Notes: a model not told the origin generated them from the letters alone. Positions 39,822-49,204 are shown, counted from the stretch's first letter. The stretch: 64,000 bases of DNA from JAAYZH01 sp964479695 (GCA_964479695.1 CAYZSO010000003.1:94138-158137), one strand, 5' to 3'. Made by a program: numbers and translations.

Positions 39822-40457
39822 ATGAACCAAAAAAATGTATTTATCTTCGACCACCCTTTGATTCAGCACAAGATTGCCCTCATGCGCGATAAGAATACCT
39901 CGACGAAAGAATTTCGTGAATTGGCTAACGAAGTTTCCATGCTGATGGGGTATGAAGTGACCCGGAATTTGGCATTGGAACCCAAGGAAATCGAGACTCC
40001 AGTCGGTACCGCTCATTGTAATGTGCTGGCGGGTAAGAAATTGGCGCTTGTCCCGATCTTACGAGCCGGGTTAGGCATGGTCGACGGCATGTTGAATCTG
40101 ATTCCTTCGGCAAAAGTAGGTCACATCGGCATCTACCGAGATCCTGTAACCCTGCAGCCGGTGGAATATTACTGCAAACTTCCGGCAGACAGTTCCTCTC
40201 GTGAAGTGATCTTACTGGATCCTATGCTCGCTACCGGCGGAAGTGCTTCGGCAGCGATTGGTTTCCTCAAGGATCGTGGTGTGACCAATATTCGTTTTAT
40301 GTGCTTGATTGCAGCGCAAGTGGGTATAGACCGTATACTCACAGATCATCCGGATGTGCCGATCTACTGTGCTGCCCTAGATGAGAAATTGAATGACCAT
40401 GCGTACATTGTTCCCGGCTTGGGTGATGCCGGAGACCGTCTGTTTGGTACGAAATAA
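39822..40457 (+). CDS. upp: Uracil phosphoribosyltransferase
   Basis: Salvages uracil to UMP with PRPP. The 211 residues include ILRAGLGMVDG, the PRPP loop VILLDPMLATGGSA, and the C-terminal YIVPGLGDAGDRLFGT. I chose ATG 39822 because GGAG lies 7 bp before it, though ATG 39810 in the same frame is possible. A strong terminator follows. Confidence 0.97.
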   Translation: MNQKNVFIFDHPLIQHKIALMRDKNTSTKEFRELANEVSMLMGYEVTRNLALEPKEIETPVGTAHCNVLAGKKLALVPILRAGLGMVDGMLNLIPSAKVGHIGIYRDPVTLQPVEYYCKLPADSSSREVILLDPMLATGGSASAAIGFLKDRGVTNIRFMCLIAAQVGIDRILTDHPDVPIYCAALDEKLNDHAYIVPGLGDAGDRLFGTK

Positions 40458-40493
40458 GGGATCAATTTGTTGAATCTGCATTCTGACATCTTG

Positions 40494-40526
40494 AAAACCG
40501 GCACAGGTAGCCCCTGTGCCGGTTTT
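40494..40526. terminator. Bidirectional terminator between upp and the Tad locus
   Basis: A perfect 14-bp stem AAAACCGGCACAGG and CCTGTGCCGGTTTT around the loop TAGCC. It can end upp on the plus strand and the FHA gene on the minus strand. Confidence 0.93.
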
Positions 40527-41831
40527 CTAATAAGCTCGAAAGCGCAGGAGTACTTGGGCGACTCGAAGCTGGCACTCATCGGGTAACTGGTAATCCTCAT
40601 AGCGATAGAGCATTCGACCTTGTAACCAAACGGTTTTTGTACTACTGAGCGCTTGGGCAAAGAATACCCCAGCTCTTTGGCAAATTCGCAGCACTACCTC
40701 TGAACCACTCTCCGATTCCGGCAGAAGAAGCTGACATTTGTCGGGATCACTACCCAAAAGAAACTCCGAACCCAGAATCTGCCAACTGTGATCCTTCTGA
40801 CCCCTGACTGAACCGGTGAGCAGTGTGAGAACGGCCGTTCTGTCAGCACTTGAAGGATTCACGTTGATCGTTTCCGGCAACACGGGTTCAGGAACTCGAG
40901 CTGATGCATGTAAATCCAGGTCGTTCCGCTCCGGTTCGCGTACACAATAGGGCGAAGCGCGATGGAAGAGCAGGAAAACCTGACAAATACATAATATGGC
41001 AATGATTCCCAGCATGAGCATGAGCAGTGGGAGAGAGATCTGTCCCAGCACAAGATCCAGCAGATAAATTCCCGCCAATAAAATAGCTTCCGCTAACAAG
41101 ATCAGAAAGGGTAGAGTTGGTCCTGTATTTTCTGTTTGTTCATTCGTGGATCCTGTGGAATTCGAGGATTCCGAAGAATCTGTGGCTTCCGAAGAAACTG
41201 TGGATTCGGAGGACTTCTTGGATTTTGCGGATACAAAAGGAATCGCAGCATCCTGAACCTCACCCGAAATCGCTTGGCGCATAGCTTCTGGCCCGTTTGT
41301 AATTGCTGCTTGTAGCCCTGCCTCAAGCTTCTTTTTCCTTATTGGACCATAGGAGGACAACAACTCTTGTACCAATACTTCCAAAAGGTCCCTCAATTCC
41401 CGGTCAAAATCATCATTCAACGAATTTTCGTCAGAGTCGATTGGCAGGTAGGTCATCTTCACAAGTGATGTGGTTTTACGACGATCGGCTCTCGCTATCC
41501 AGATCAGCTTCGTGTCTAAGGAAAGTTTCCCTTGGTCAAGTAAGGAATCCTGTAAGGTAAGGACGGCCTCACAGATCTCAAGAATAATCCGTTCGCGACT
41601 GTGAGGCTTCTTTGCTTCTTTCAGCCAGTCCGACAAGCGTATATAGCTACTTACATCGGAATAGAGTTCACGTTTGTAGCCGGAATCGAGTAAAGTCCAG
41701 TGTAAGAAGCCGGGGTTCCTGACGGATTGCAACCAGGTTTGTGCATAAGGCTCCAGCACCTCGTTAGCGTCTACATAATGCAACAACCATTTCTTCCCCT
41801 GATCTCCAGTAATTGTGTCGAACTTAGCCAT
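40527..41831 (-). CDS. FHA-type signalling protein of the Tad locus (DUF6382-like N-terminus)
   Basis: A 434-residue protein, last gene of the Tad cluster. The N-terminal 190 residues resemble the DUF6382 domain found beside Flp1 pilins. A Ser/Thr/Glu-rich linker (SSESTVSSEATDSSESSNST) made by a degenerate repeat follows, then two membrane helices (LPFLILLAEAILLAGIYLL and LLMLMLGIIAILCICQVFLLF), and a C-terminal FHA-like domain with LTGSVRGQ, FLLGSDPDKCQLLLPES and a late VWLQGRML. FHA domains bind phosphothreonine. I chose ATG 41831, 8 bp after the pilin stop; a TTG at 41846 is possible. Confidence 0.75.
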   Translation of the reverse strand: MAKFDTITGDQGKKWLLHYVDANEVLEPYAQTWLQSVRNPGFLHWTLLDSGYKRELYSDVSSYIRLSDWLKEAKKPHSRERIILEICEAVLTLQDSLLDQGKLSLDTKLIWIARADRRKTTSLVKMTYLPIDSDENSLNDDFDRELRDLLEVLVQELLSSYGPIRKKKLEAGLQAAITNGPEAMRQAISGEVQDAAIPFVSAKSKKSSESTVSSEATDSSESSNSTGSTNEQTENTGPTLPFLILLAEAILLAGIYLLDLVLGQISLPLLMLMLGIIAILCICQVFLLFHRASPYCVREPERNDLDLHASARVPEPVLPETINVNPSSADRTAVLTLLTGSVRGQKDHSWQILGSEFLLGSDPDKCQLLLPESESGSEVVLRICQRAGVFFAQALSSTKTVWLQGRMLYRYEDYQLPDECQLRVAQVLLRFRAY

Positions 41832-41838
41832 ACTCTCG

Positions 41839-42060
41839 TTACCCAATCACTTCCAATACACTGGAGTCATCGAAAACGGAAGTGAATAAGGAATTCGCAA
41901 ACGCTCTCAATTCTGAATTGAAAATGAGTGCAACTGCGAGGACAACCGCGATAACGATGACAACTTCCAGAACTGCAGACCCTTTCTCATCTGCAGCTGA
42001 CTTCTGAAATATGCCCCTCGTTTTGCTGGTATGCCACTTTCTAACCAATTGTTCTCTCAT
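41839..42060 (-). CDS. Flp1-like type IVb pilin
   Basis: A 73-residue protein with the Flp layout: a polar leader ending in DEKGSAVLEV, then the hydrophobic helix VIVIAVVLAVALIFNSELRAF. The glycine before SAVLE is the expected prepilin peptidase cut, with Glu at position +5. It would be the pilus subunit or a minor pilin. It is flanked by the TadBC-like gene and the FHA gene on the same strand. Confidence 0.75.
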   Translation of the reverse strand: MREQLVRKWHTSKTRGIFQKSAADEKGSAVLEVVIVIAVVLAVALIFNSELRAFANSLFTSVFDDSSVLEVIG

Positions 42061-42143
42061 GTGTAGTTCTCCTTCCCTCGTTGAGATGATTTAAGTCTAG
42101 TAGACCTGCTCCGCAAATGGGAGTCAAAAATTCCAACAAAAAA

Positions 42144-43634
42144 CTAGAATTGGAAGCTGGGAATTACCGGCGCCAAACTAATCAGCATAACGGCCAGTAA
42201 ATCCATAACCATAGGAAGCAAATAGCGATTCGCTTGGCGAGCTTCTTTTTTCCGTTTCTTTTCCTTTAAGACATGGCGCAGCTGCTGCACCTGAAGTTCC
42301 ATGAGCTCTAGGTCTGTTTTATCTCCGCCTGCACCATATTGAGATAGGAGCCTCACAAACATCGATGCTTCCGGGAGTCCCAAGCGTCTGATAAATTCAT
42401 CCAGAACGGTCTGTAAAGCTTGCCTGTTCAGAAGTTTCTGATTGATAACAAAGAGTTCTGCTGACAGAACTTGCGATTTCGCGAATGAATCTTCGGCCAT
42501 AGCAAAACTTCGGTTGACGCTGTTTCCGGAACGCAAACAAATCAAAAGATAGGTAAAGAGATCAGGTAACACGGCAAAAACCCGGTAGCGCCACTCAGAT
42601 GCCAGATTCAATAGCTGATAATCCGGAAAAATCAGCAGCAAGCAGGGGAGTGCGATGGTAAACCAAAGTGGAAAATCAAAACTAATGCTCAGTGCAATAA
42701 AAGTCAGACCATATAAGCCATAGCGGATGCGTTCCGCCATTAATTTGCGAAGAAAGAGGACTTCCGATTGCTCGTAATTTGTCACTTGGAGTACGGAAAT
42801 CGCGTCTTTATGCCTCTCTTTCAAGAACGCAGGAGTAAAAGTTTGATAGCTTCTTTTGATCTTTTCCGGGTTACCCGGCTCTTTCGCGCGTGGGAGGATT
42901 TTGGGCAGCGCTTTCTCGGGCCCTGGTAAGAAAATCCTGTAGAGAAAGACACACGAAAGAAGGAAAAGCACATAAGCGATACTGAGCATCATCTTTCCTC
43001 CCGCTGTCAGATAGGCTAGCTCCATATAGTCTGCCGCAAATCGGGTCAATCCCAAGAGCAGCAGCACCGGCATCACTGCAAGAGACACGCTTTCTGTTAA
43101 GGATCGGGCTTGCTCAGCTTCCAGACTTTCCCTTTCATTTTGTGACTCCCTCACATTCTGTTCATAGTAACGGAACAAGGTTCTAAGCCTGTCGCCCAGT
43201 CTTTCCGGGTTCTCAAGCAAAGCAAAGAATGGTGGCGCTTCCGGACAGGGAAAAGCAGAGCTAAGCAAAGGGATGATCGTGCGGTAAGGAGCTTGCAGCT
43301 CAATCGCTTTCCGAACTTTGCGTAAATTCGAGGCAAAACGAGTTCCTGACGACTGCTCTTGCATTTGTGCCAGACAGACTTCTAAGCTGAACCGAAGCGC
43401 TTGCCCAGAATTCAGTCGACTGGCCATATTCTGCAAAAATTCTTGAAAATGGCGTCTTGCACGTCTTACTTGCCAAGCAGCTAAGAGACGGACGATGACA
43501 GGAGCAAGAAGAATAGCAGCGGCTGCACTGAAACCTAAACGAAGAATTGTTTCTTGGACAAACAAAGAAGTGATTGGCAGGAAAAAGAGGAACATCAGAA
43601 GCACGCTCAAAAATTTTGTCAGATGAGTTTTCAT
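42144..43634 (-). CDS. TadB-TadC fusion, type II secretion F-like membrane platform
   Basis: A 496-residue inner-membrane protein with two type II secretion F-like modules: the first has RHFQEFLQNMASRLNSGQALRFSLEVCLAQM, and the second, after residue 310, has VFAVLPDLFTYLLICLRSGNSVNRSFAMAEDSF and LDEFIRRLGLPEASMFVRLL. Separate TadB and TadC genes of about 300 residues each encode these in most loci. Membrane pairs lie at about 10-50, 185-240, 305-350 and at the C-terminus (LLPMVMDLLAVMLISLAPVIPSF). It overlaps the TadA gene by 4 bp. Confidence 0.75.
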   Translation of the reverse strand: MKTHLTKFLSVLLMFLFFLPITSLFVQETILRLGFSAAAAILLAPVIVRLLAAWQVRRARRHFQEFLQNMASRLNSGQALRFSLEVCLAQMQEQSSGTRFASNLRKVRKAIELQAPYRTIIPLLSSAFPCPEAPPFFALLENPERLGDRLRTLFRYYEQNVRESQNERESLEAEQARSLTESVSLAVMPVLLLLGLTRFAADYMELAYLTAGGKMMLSIAYVLFLLSCVFLYRIFLPGPEKALPKILPRAKEPGNPEKIKRSYQTFTPAFLKERHKDAISVLQVTNYEQSEVLFLRKLMAERIRYGLYGLTFIALSISFDFPLWFTIALPCLLLIFPDYQLLNLASEWRYRVFAVLPDLFTYLLICLRSGNSVNRSFAMAEDSFAKSQVLSAELFVINQKLLNRQALQTVLDEFIRRLGLPEASMFVRLLSQYGAGGDKTDLELMELQVQQLRHVLKEKKRKKEARQANRYLLPMVMDLLAVMLISLAPVIPSFQF

Positions 43635-44839
43635 TTAGACCTCCGATAGATAGAAGTAAGCCGGTAATTTCCCGAGATGTCCGGACGAAGTTCTGCGATC
43701 TCTTCCAAATACCTGTCACCTGATTCATCTCTTGCGATGTATACCAATAACTGAAAAGCCGAGGCCAAATGGCGGAGGATCACTTCATAAGTCAGTTTCG
43801 ATGCTGCAAGCACAAGATCCGCTAAGCGGAGGAGCATACTCTCGCAATCATTGCCATGGATCGTACACAGGGTTCCCGGATGGCCGGTAGCTGCTGCCTG
43901 CATCATGTCATAGGCTTCGTCTCCTCGTACTTCACCCACAATGATTCGGTCCGGCCGCATGCGGAGAGCATTTCGAATCAGCATACGGCTGTCGATCGCC
44001 ATACCGCCTTCCGGCCCGGCAGGCCTGCAGGTTAAACGAACCCAATTACTGCGATTCTGCAGTTGTAGTTCAGGTGAATCCTCAATTGTGATAATTCGCT
44101 CATCCGGGGAAATATAAGCCGAGAGGATATTCAGCAAGGTTGTCTTGCCGGAGCCCGTGCCACCTCCGATAATAATTGACTTGCGCGCTCGCACGGCCTC
44201 GATTAATTGCTCCGCAATTTCCTCCGGGAAAAAAGCTGCTTCCGTTAACTCTTTCAGACCGGGTCTGATTCCGCTGAACTTACGGATCGTTAGGATCGGT
44301 CCATTTTGAGCCACCGGATGAAGAACCGCATGAGCTCTAGATCCATCAGGCAGTTGCATATTCCCCAGCGGGTGAGATTCAGATAGTGGCTCATTATTCC
44401 TTGAGAAAAAACCGGTGATAACATCCATTAGATAGTCACGGCTCTCAAAACGCAGTGGGCTTCTGATCAGACGCCCTTTCTTCTCGAAGAAGATTTGTTC
44501 AGGGCCATTCACCATAATCTCCGTGATATCTTGGTCATCAAGCAGGGGTTGTAAAATATCCAAGCGTCTGAAACGGTTGAACACGCGTTCCTGAAGTTCC
44601 GTCCGTGACTGCAATCCGGGGCTCTTATTCCCGAGCACTTCTCCGGTTATTTCCCCGATGATGATTCGGACATTTTCATCATCAGCATCTTGTTTGACGA
44701 GAAGTTCATTAAAGACCCTCTTACACACTTCGTTATAGACCTTCTCCGTGAGGTCAGGTGTCAACTCGCCTTGCTCTGAAACAGATTCGAGCGGTTTGCG
44801 ATCTTTCCCAATTCGGGTAAAACGTCTGAGATCAGCCAT
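43631..44839 (-). CDS. tadA: TadA/CpaF-type secretion ATPase
   Basis: A 402-residue hexameric ATPase that drives Flp pilus assembly. The N-terminal domain has LLDDQDITEIMVNGPEQIFFEKKGRL; Walker A is GGGTGSGKTT; the Asp box is ITIEDSPELQL, and Walker B is RPDRIIVGEVRGDEAYDMMQAAATGHPG with the His box CTIHGN. I chose ATG 44839, with AAAGGAAT before it; it overlaps the upstream stop by 8 bp. Confidence 0.94.
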   Translation of the reverse strand: MADLRRFTRIGKDRKPLESVSEQGELTPDLTEKVYNEVCKRVFNELLVKQDADDENVRIIIGEITGEVLGNKSPGLQSRTELQERVFNRFRRLDILQPLLDDQDITEIMVNGPEQIFFEKKGRLIRSPLRFESRDYLMDVITGFFSRNNEPLSESHPLGNMQLPDGSRAHAVLHPVAQNGPILTIRKFSGIRPGLKELTEAAFFPEEIAEQLIEAVRARKSIIIGGGTGSGKTTLLNILSAYISPDERIITIEDSPELQLQNRSNWVRLTCRPAGPEGGMAIDSRMLIRNALRMRPDRIIVGEVRGDEAYDMMQAAATGHPGTLCTIHGNDCESMLLRLADLVLAASKLTYEVILRHLASAFQLLVYIARDESGDRYLEEIAELRPDISGNYRLTSIYRRSK

Positions 44840-45737
44840 GAGTATTCCTTTCCGTATCTGTGATTTGGAAGCGCCCTCCGCCGGGTAAGAGACCGGCCAA
44901 TTCTTCTTGCTCAGTTCGCCACAGCCCTTCATTGATCTCCCTTGGAGCAAAGATAAGTTCCACCTCTTCACTTAGTGCGGCCAGAGGGTGACATAAGCGA
45001 AACGGCAAATAGGCAGTAATCACATACAGGCGCCAGTTAGCTTGGAACTGCATTTGTGCCCAATCCGTAATAAGGCTCACGGCATCAATGACCAGGGTTT
45101 CAGGGCTCAGAACCCAGTCATCCGATCGGGAAGGCAACTTCAAGCGAAGTGCCTCAGGTAACGGTGGCCAGGGTTCAAAATAACGGCCGCAATTTCCGGC
45201 ATCGATTTTTCTGAGAGACAAATCAACCAGAAAATCCAGGTTATTAGCAGTAACGGAGGCAGGGAAAAGTACTGCCGGACCAAGCTCTGCAACAAGTGTC
45301 TGCAGACCACTACGGGAGGCCGCAAGAATTCTCTGCCGAATCATTTGCCTCACTTCTTCAGACCATGTCCAAGTCATGAGTGAACTCACGGGATTACGAG
45401 GTGTTCGATGTTCATGTTCTTGAAAGAAGCGGACAACCGCAGCCGTAATTTCGCTGACGGGGCCCAAGCGTCGCAAAACTTGCGAGGATGACTCTTCCAG
45501 AAATGGCGATTCATCCATCAACTTAAGGTGATGTTCCGGCGGCTCGAAGTCAGGGAATTGTTCCCCGGTATAGATGTGAAGGACAACTTGCTCTCCATCC
45601 TCTTCATCTTCAGGTGAATGTAAAGGTTCTTCCGGAGACCTTCGCCAACTGACCTTCGCTCCGGGGACCGCTGCGCGTAAGCGTTTGGCCAAAGCCGCAG
45701 CATAGAATGTATCGAGATCAATGATATCAATTTGCAT
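44832..45737 (-). CDS. TadZ/CpaE-position protein, diverged
   Basis: A 301-residue protein, first gene of the Tad cluster, at the place where TadZ (a MinD/ParA-like localisation factor) is found. It has the TadZ outline: an N-terminal receiver-like strand (MQIDIIDLDTFYAAALAKRL), then a larger domain. I see no Walker A motif in its C-terminal half, so if it is a TadZ relative it has lost the ATP site. AGGAGG precedes ATG 45737. Confidence 0.55.
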   Translation of the reverse strand: MQIDIIDLDTFYAAALAKRLRAAVPGAKVSWRRSPEEPLHSPEDEEDGEQVVLHIYTGEQFPDFEPPEHHLKLMDESPFLEESSSQVLRRLGPVSEITAAVVRFFQEHEHRTPRNPVSSLMTWTWSEEVRQMIRQRILAASRSGLQTLVAELGPAVLFPASVTANNLDFLVDLSLRKIDAGNCGRYFEPWPPLPEALRLKLPSRSDDWVLSPETLVIDAVSLITDWAQMQFQANWRLYVITAYLPFRLCHPLAALSEEVELIFAPREINEGLWRTEQEELAGLLPGGGRFQITDTERNTHG

Positions 45738-45967
45738 GGCAGATCCTCCTGCCTCTAAGTCTACGTCGATCGGAGAGACTTTGGGACGGACAAATTCCGA
45801 CAAATTCCTCCAAAAAGTAAGAAACAGCCCCAGGCAAACCTGCCTAATCCTGCTGCTGAATAGGATTTTAAATGGAGCCCCAATGAACCCTCATTCAGTC
45901 TGAATTCTACCCGTATACTTTCCAAGTAATAGGCCACAAATAGGCCACAAATAGAGCTTTTTGTCGC

Positions 45968-45996
45968 TTGCAGACCGCGGATGCATTTGTTAGAAT
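45968..45996 (+). promoter_or_regulatory. Promoter of the metK riboswitch transcript
   Basis: TTGCAG (45968-45973), 17-bp spacer, TAGAAT (45991-45996); the aptamer begins at 46006. Confidence 0.65.
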
Positions 45997-46003
45997 TCTT
46001 TCA

Positions 46004-46101
46004 AGCTTATCAAGAGAGGCGGAGGGACAAGGCCCTGTGATGCCCGGCAACCAGCTTAATGTATGGTGCTAATTCCGCCGGGTTTACCCGGGAGATGAGG
46101 T
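46004..46101 (+). promoter_or_regulatory. SAM-I (S box) riboswitch aptamer
   Basis: The consensus blocks are present in order: CTTATCAAGAGAGGCGGAGG, GGCCCTGTGATGCCCGGCAACC, GGTGCTAATTCC, and a closing GATGAG that pairs with CTTATC to form P1. SAM binding would favour the terminator at 46121 and lower metK expression. Confidence 0.95.
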
Positions 46102-46120
46102 TATGAGCAGTAAACAGTTG

Positions 46121-46148
46121 AGCCTTGTCAAGCAGACAAGGCTTTTTT
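46121..46148 (+). terminator. Riboswitch-controlled terminator of metK
   Basis: AGCCTTGTC (46121-46129), loop AAGCA, GACAAGGCT (46135-46143), then T-run. It lies 20 bp after the aptamer, in the usual S-box layout. Confidence 0.93.
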
Positions 46149-46169
46149 GATGAGAGAAGGAGCATAATT

Positions 46170-47351
46170 TTGGCAGAGAAACGTTATTTATTTACATCAG
46201 AATCCGTGACCGAAGGTCACCCCGATAAGATTTGCGACCAGATCGCGGATGCCGTATTAGATGAGATCATCAAGGATGACCCCATGGCAAGAGTTGCCTG
46301 CGAATGCATTGCCACGACGGGAATGGTTTATATCGTAGGAGAAATCAGTACGACCACTTATGTGGAGATCCAGAAGATCGCACGCCGCGTCATTAAGGAT
46401 ATTGGTTACAATTCTTCTGATTACGGTTTTGATTCGGAAACTTGTGCGGTGCTTACCGCGATTGATGAGCAGTCCGGAGACATTAGTCAGGGCGTCACTC
46501 ATGCGTATGATTCAGGCGAGCAGCAACTTACCGGTGCCGGAGACCAAGGGATGATGTTTGGTTATGCCTGTACAGAAACACCGGAATATATGCCCATGCC
46601 GATTTCGCTGGCTCATCGTTTGACTCAGCAACTTACAGCGGTCCGCAAGAGCGGAGGGCTTCGTTACCTTCGTCCGGACGGGAAATCGCAAGTTACGGTT
46701 GAATATGATGGGATTATTCCGAAACGTGTTGATACCATCGTTGTCTCGACTCAGCATGACCCGGATGTCGATATGACGGTCCTGAGGAAAGAAGTGGAAG
46801 AGAAGGTGATCCGGGCAGCTATTCCACAGGAACTTATGGACGAGAATACGAAGATCTTTATTAACCCGACCGGCCGCTTCGTGATCGGAGGCCCACACGG
46901 GGATTCCGGCCTGACCGGACGCAAAATTATTGTGGATACGTATGGCGGATCCGCTCCTCACGGTGGTGGTTCTTTTTCGGGCAAGGATCCGACGAAGGTA
47001 GATCGTTCCGCTTCTTACGCCTCGCGTTATGCCGCGAAGAATATTGTGGCTGCAGGTCTTGCGGATCGTTGTATGATCGAACTGGCCTACGCCATTGGTG
47101 TGGCTCATCCGGTCTCAATCTTCGTAGATACTTACGGCACCGGCAAAATATCCGATGAGAATTTGGCGAAATTGGCTTCGGAAAATTTTGACTTCACACC
47201 TGATGGCATCATTCGCGATCTGGACTTAAGAAGACCGATTTACAGGCAGACTGCGACTTACGGCGCCTTTGGCCGACCTGACCTTGATCTGCCGTGGGAA
47301 CGCCTCGACAGGGTGGAACTCCTTAAAGAAAAGGCGGCTAAGCTCGTTTGA
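46170..47351 (+). CDS. metK: S-adenosylmethionine synthetase
   Basis: Makes SAM from methionine and ATP. The 393 residues start with a TTG at 46170, which has AGAAGGAG 8 bp before it; a longer frame to 46125 overlaps the terminator and is discounted. Motifs: FTSESVTEGHPDK with the catalytic His, GAGDQGMMFGYA, and GGGSFSGKDPTKVDRSASY. It is controlled by the SAM riboswitch upstream. comF follows 23 bp after the stop. Confidence 0.97.
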   Translation: MAEKRYLFTSESVTEGHPDKICDQIADAVLDEIIKDDPMARVACECIATTGMVYIVGEISTTTYVEIQKIARRVIKDIGYNSSDYGFDSETCAVLTAIDEQSGDISQGVTHAYDSGEQQLTGAGDQGMMFGYACTETPEYMPMPISLAHRLTQQLTAVRKSGGLRYLRPDGKSQVTVEYDGIIPKRVDTIVVSTQHDPDVDMTVLRKEVEEKVIRAAIPQELMDENTKIFINPTGRFVIGGPHGDSGLTGRKIIVDTYGGSAPHGGGSFSGKDPTKVDRSASYASRYAAKNIVAAGLADRCMIELAYAIGVAHPVSIFVDTYGTGKISDENLAKLASENFDFTPDGIIRDLDLRRPIYRQTATYGAFGRPDLDLPWERLDRVELLKEKAAKLV

Positions 47352-47374
47352 TGAAGGTGCCGGAGGGGGTGTAG

Positions 47375-48109
47375 GTGCGCAAGAGAGCGTTAGCTGATGT
47401 GGCGGATGCTTTGCTGCCGCAAGTTTGTTCCATATGTTTGACCCGTTTAAGTGAGGGAGCATTTCCGCAAGGAATATGCTCCTTTTGTTTAAGCCGGCTG
47501 CCGGTGAGACCGCCAGACAAGTGCCTCTCTTCGTTGGAACGTCCCGGAAGCTTGGGGAAGGGGGACTCTTTGCCTCTCTACACCTGCTTCTATTATGAGG
47601 GGGCGGTGCGTAAGGCGATTCGTGAGTTGAAATTTCATGAGCGGACGGACTTTGGTCCGCTCTTGGGCGATTTGCTTGCGCAATTTTGGCTCCGTGAGAA
47701 GCGTTTGGCGGAACAGAGTGAGCGCGCCCGGCATTTTGCGATTGATGGAATTGTTCCGGTGCCGCTTCATGAGACAAGGCTTCGGGAGAGAGGGTATAAT
47801 CAGGTGGAAATGATTTGCCGCCGTATGGGTGAGCGGCTTGAAGTTCCTGTTTATGCGGAACTTCTCTGCCGTAATCGCCGTACGTCCCGGCAATCAGAGA
47901 CGATGAGCAGGGAAGAACGTCTGGCGAATGTGGCGGGTGCTTTTAGCCTCGCTGCAGAAAATGATGTGAATGTACGAGGACGCTACTACTTGCTGATGGA
48001 TGACGTAATCAGTACAGGGGCGACTCTGTGGCAGGCAGCTGAGTCTTTGCTTTATCAGGGCGCAGGAGTCATCTTGCTGGCTGCGGCAAGTAATAAACCA
48101 CATGCGTGA
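47375..48109 (+). CDS. comF: ComF-family phosphoribosyltransferase-like protein
   Basis: A 244-residue protein of the ComF/GntX family. The N-terminal zinc-finger cysteines are CSIC and CSFC (about residues 17-20 and 35-38), the middle has IVPVPLHETRLRERGYNQ, and the PRPP-binding motif is YYLLMDDVISTGAT near the C-terminus. ComF acts in DNA uptake in naturally competent bacteria; no other competence gene is in view. The start is GTG with GGAGGGGG before it. The 3' end overlaps the long frame of galM, whose true start is 27 bp later. Confidence 0.92.
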   Translation: MRKRALADVADALLPQVCSICLTRLSEGAFPQGICSFCLSRLPVRPPDKCLSSLERPGSLGKGDSLPLYTCFYYEGAVRKAIRELKFHERTDFGPLLGDLLAQFWLREKRLAEQSERARHFAIDGIVPVPLHETRLRERGYNQVEMICRRMGERLEVPVYAELLCRNRRTSRQSETMSREERLANVAGAFSLAAENDVNVRGRYYLLMDDVISTGATLWQAAESLLYQGAGVILLAAASNKPHA

Positions 48110-48135
48110 GGCAAGAAAAGAATGAGGAGGGAAAA

Positions 48136-49188
48136 ATGAAACAGTGGCAGAGTAAGGATTTTGGTGAGATCTCGGGACAGAAGGTGACCCGTTACACGCT
48201 TGAGAATGATTTGGGGGATCAGGCGGATTTCATGGAATACGGGGCTGCCTTGATCAGCCTGAAAATGGTTGGTGAAGACGGGAATCGTAAAGATATCGTG
48301 TTGGGCTATGATTCTTTGGACGAATATCGTAATCATTCCGGGAATCTTGGCGCGGTTTGCGGGCGTTATGCGAACCGTATTCGTTACGGTGAGTACCGTT
48401 TGAATGATGTTTTTTACCGTGTGCCGAAAAATGATGGCAGTCATGCTTGCCATAGCGGGAAGGAAGGATTCCATACCCGGGTTTGGCAGATGGAAGACAT
48501 TCAGAATGATTCCATCACCTTTGTTTATGTGGCCAAAGACGGAGAGACCGGTTTTCCCGGTGAACTCACCTGCAAGGTGACCTACACTTTCGATGATGAT
48601 CGCGCGCTGTCCTTGACCTACCATGCCGTTAGTTCGAAGGATACAGTCATTAATCTGACAAATCATAGTTACTTTAATTTAGCAGGGGAGGGCGACATCC
48701 GCTCGCAGCTTGTGGAGGTCAACGCTTCTTTCATGACGCCTGTGGATGCGGAATTGATTCCGACAGGCGAGATTTTACAAGTCGAAGGTACGGATTTTGA
48801 TCTGCGCCAGGCAAGAAAGCTCGCTACGATACTTGATTCTTCAAGTGAAGCGATCAGCAGCGTCGGCGGTTTGGATCATAACTATATTATCGATGCGGAA
48901 GAGCGAGGAGAACTTCGCTATGCGGCAAGACTGATCAACCCGGAATCCCACATGCAACTGGTCTGTTACACGACAGAGCCCGGCGTGCAGGTGTACACAG
49001 CCAACAATTTGAAGGATTACCCGGGGTCAGACGGCAGGACGTTTGGCAAGCATAAGGGGATTTGTTTTGAAACCCAGCATTTTCCGGACAGCCCTAATGT
49101 GACTTATTTCCCTAGTCCTGTCTTGAAGGCGGGTGAAGAATTTACCAGCCAAACGATTTACAGTTATGTACCCTATGCAGATTTTTAA
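48136..49188 (+). CDS. galM: Aldose 1-epimerase (galactose mutarotase)
   Basis: A 350-residue enzyme that interconverts alpha and beta aldoses. Motifs: GRYANRIRYGEY, HACHSGKEGFHTRVW with the catalytic His, LTNHSYFNLAGEG with the second His, VGGLDHNYIID, and GICFETQHFPDSPN with the catalytic Glu. ATG 48136 has GAGGAGGG upstream. It follows comF and is separated from cysS by a structured RNA region. Confidence 0.95.
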   Translation: MKQWQSKDFGEISGQKVTRYTLENDLGDQADFMEYGAALISLKMVGEDGNRKDIVLGYDSLDEYRNHSGNLGAVCGRYANRIRYGEYRLNDVFYRVPKNDGSHACHSGKEGFHTRVWQMEDIQNDSITFVYVAKDGETGFPGELTCKVTYTFDDDRALSLTYHAVSSKDTVINLTNHSYFNLAGEGDIRSQLVEVNASFMTPVDAELIPTGEILQVEGTDFDLRQARKLATILDSSSEAISSVGGLDHNYIIDAEERGELRYAARLINPESHMQLVCYTTEPGVQVYTANNLKDYPGSDGRTFGKHKGICFETQHFPDSPNVTYFPSPVLKAGEEFTSQTIYSYVPYADF

Positions 49189-49204
49189 ATCTTCTGTGTC
49201 GTGC

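Noticed and set aside
39822..40457. pyrR/UPRTase attenuator before upp
   Set aside because: No PyrR-binding hairpin was seen; only degenerate repeats precede the gene.
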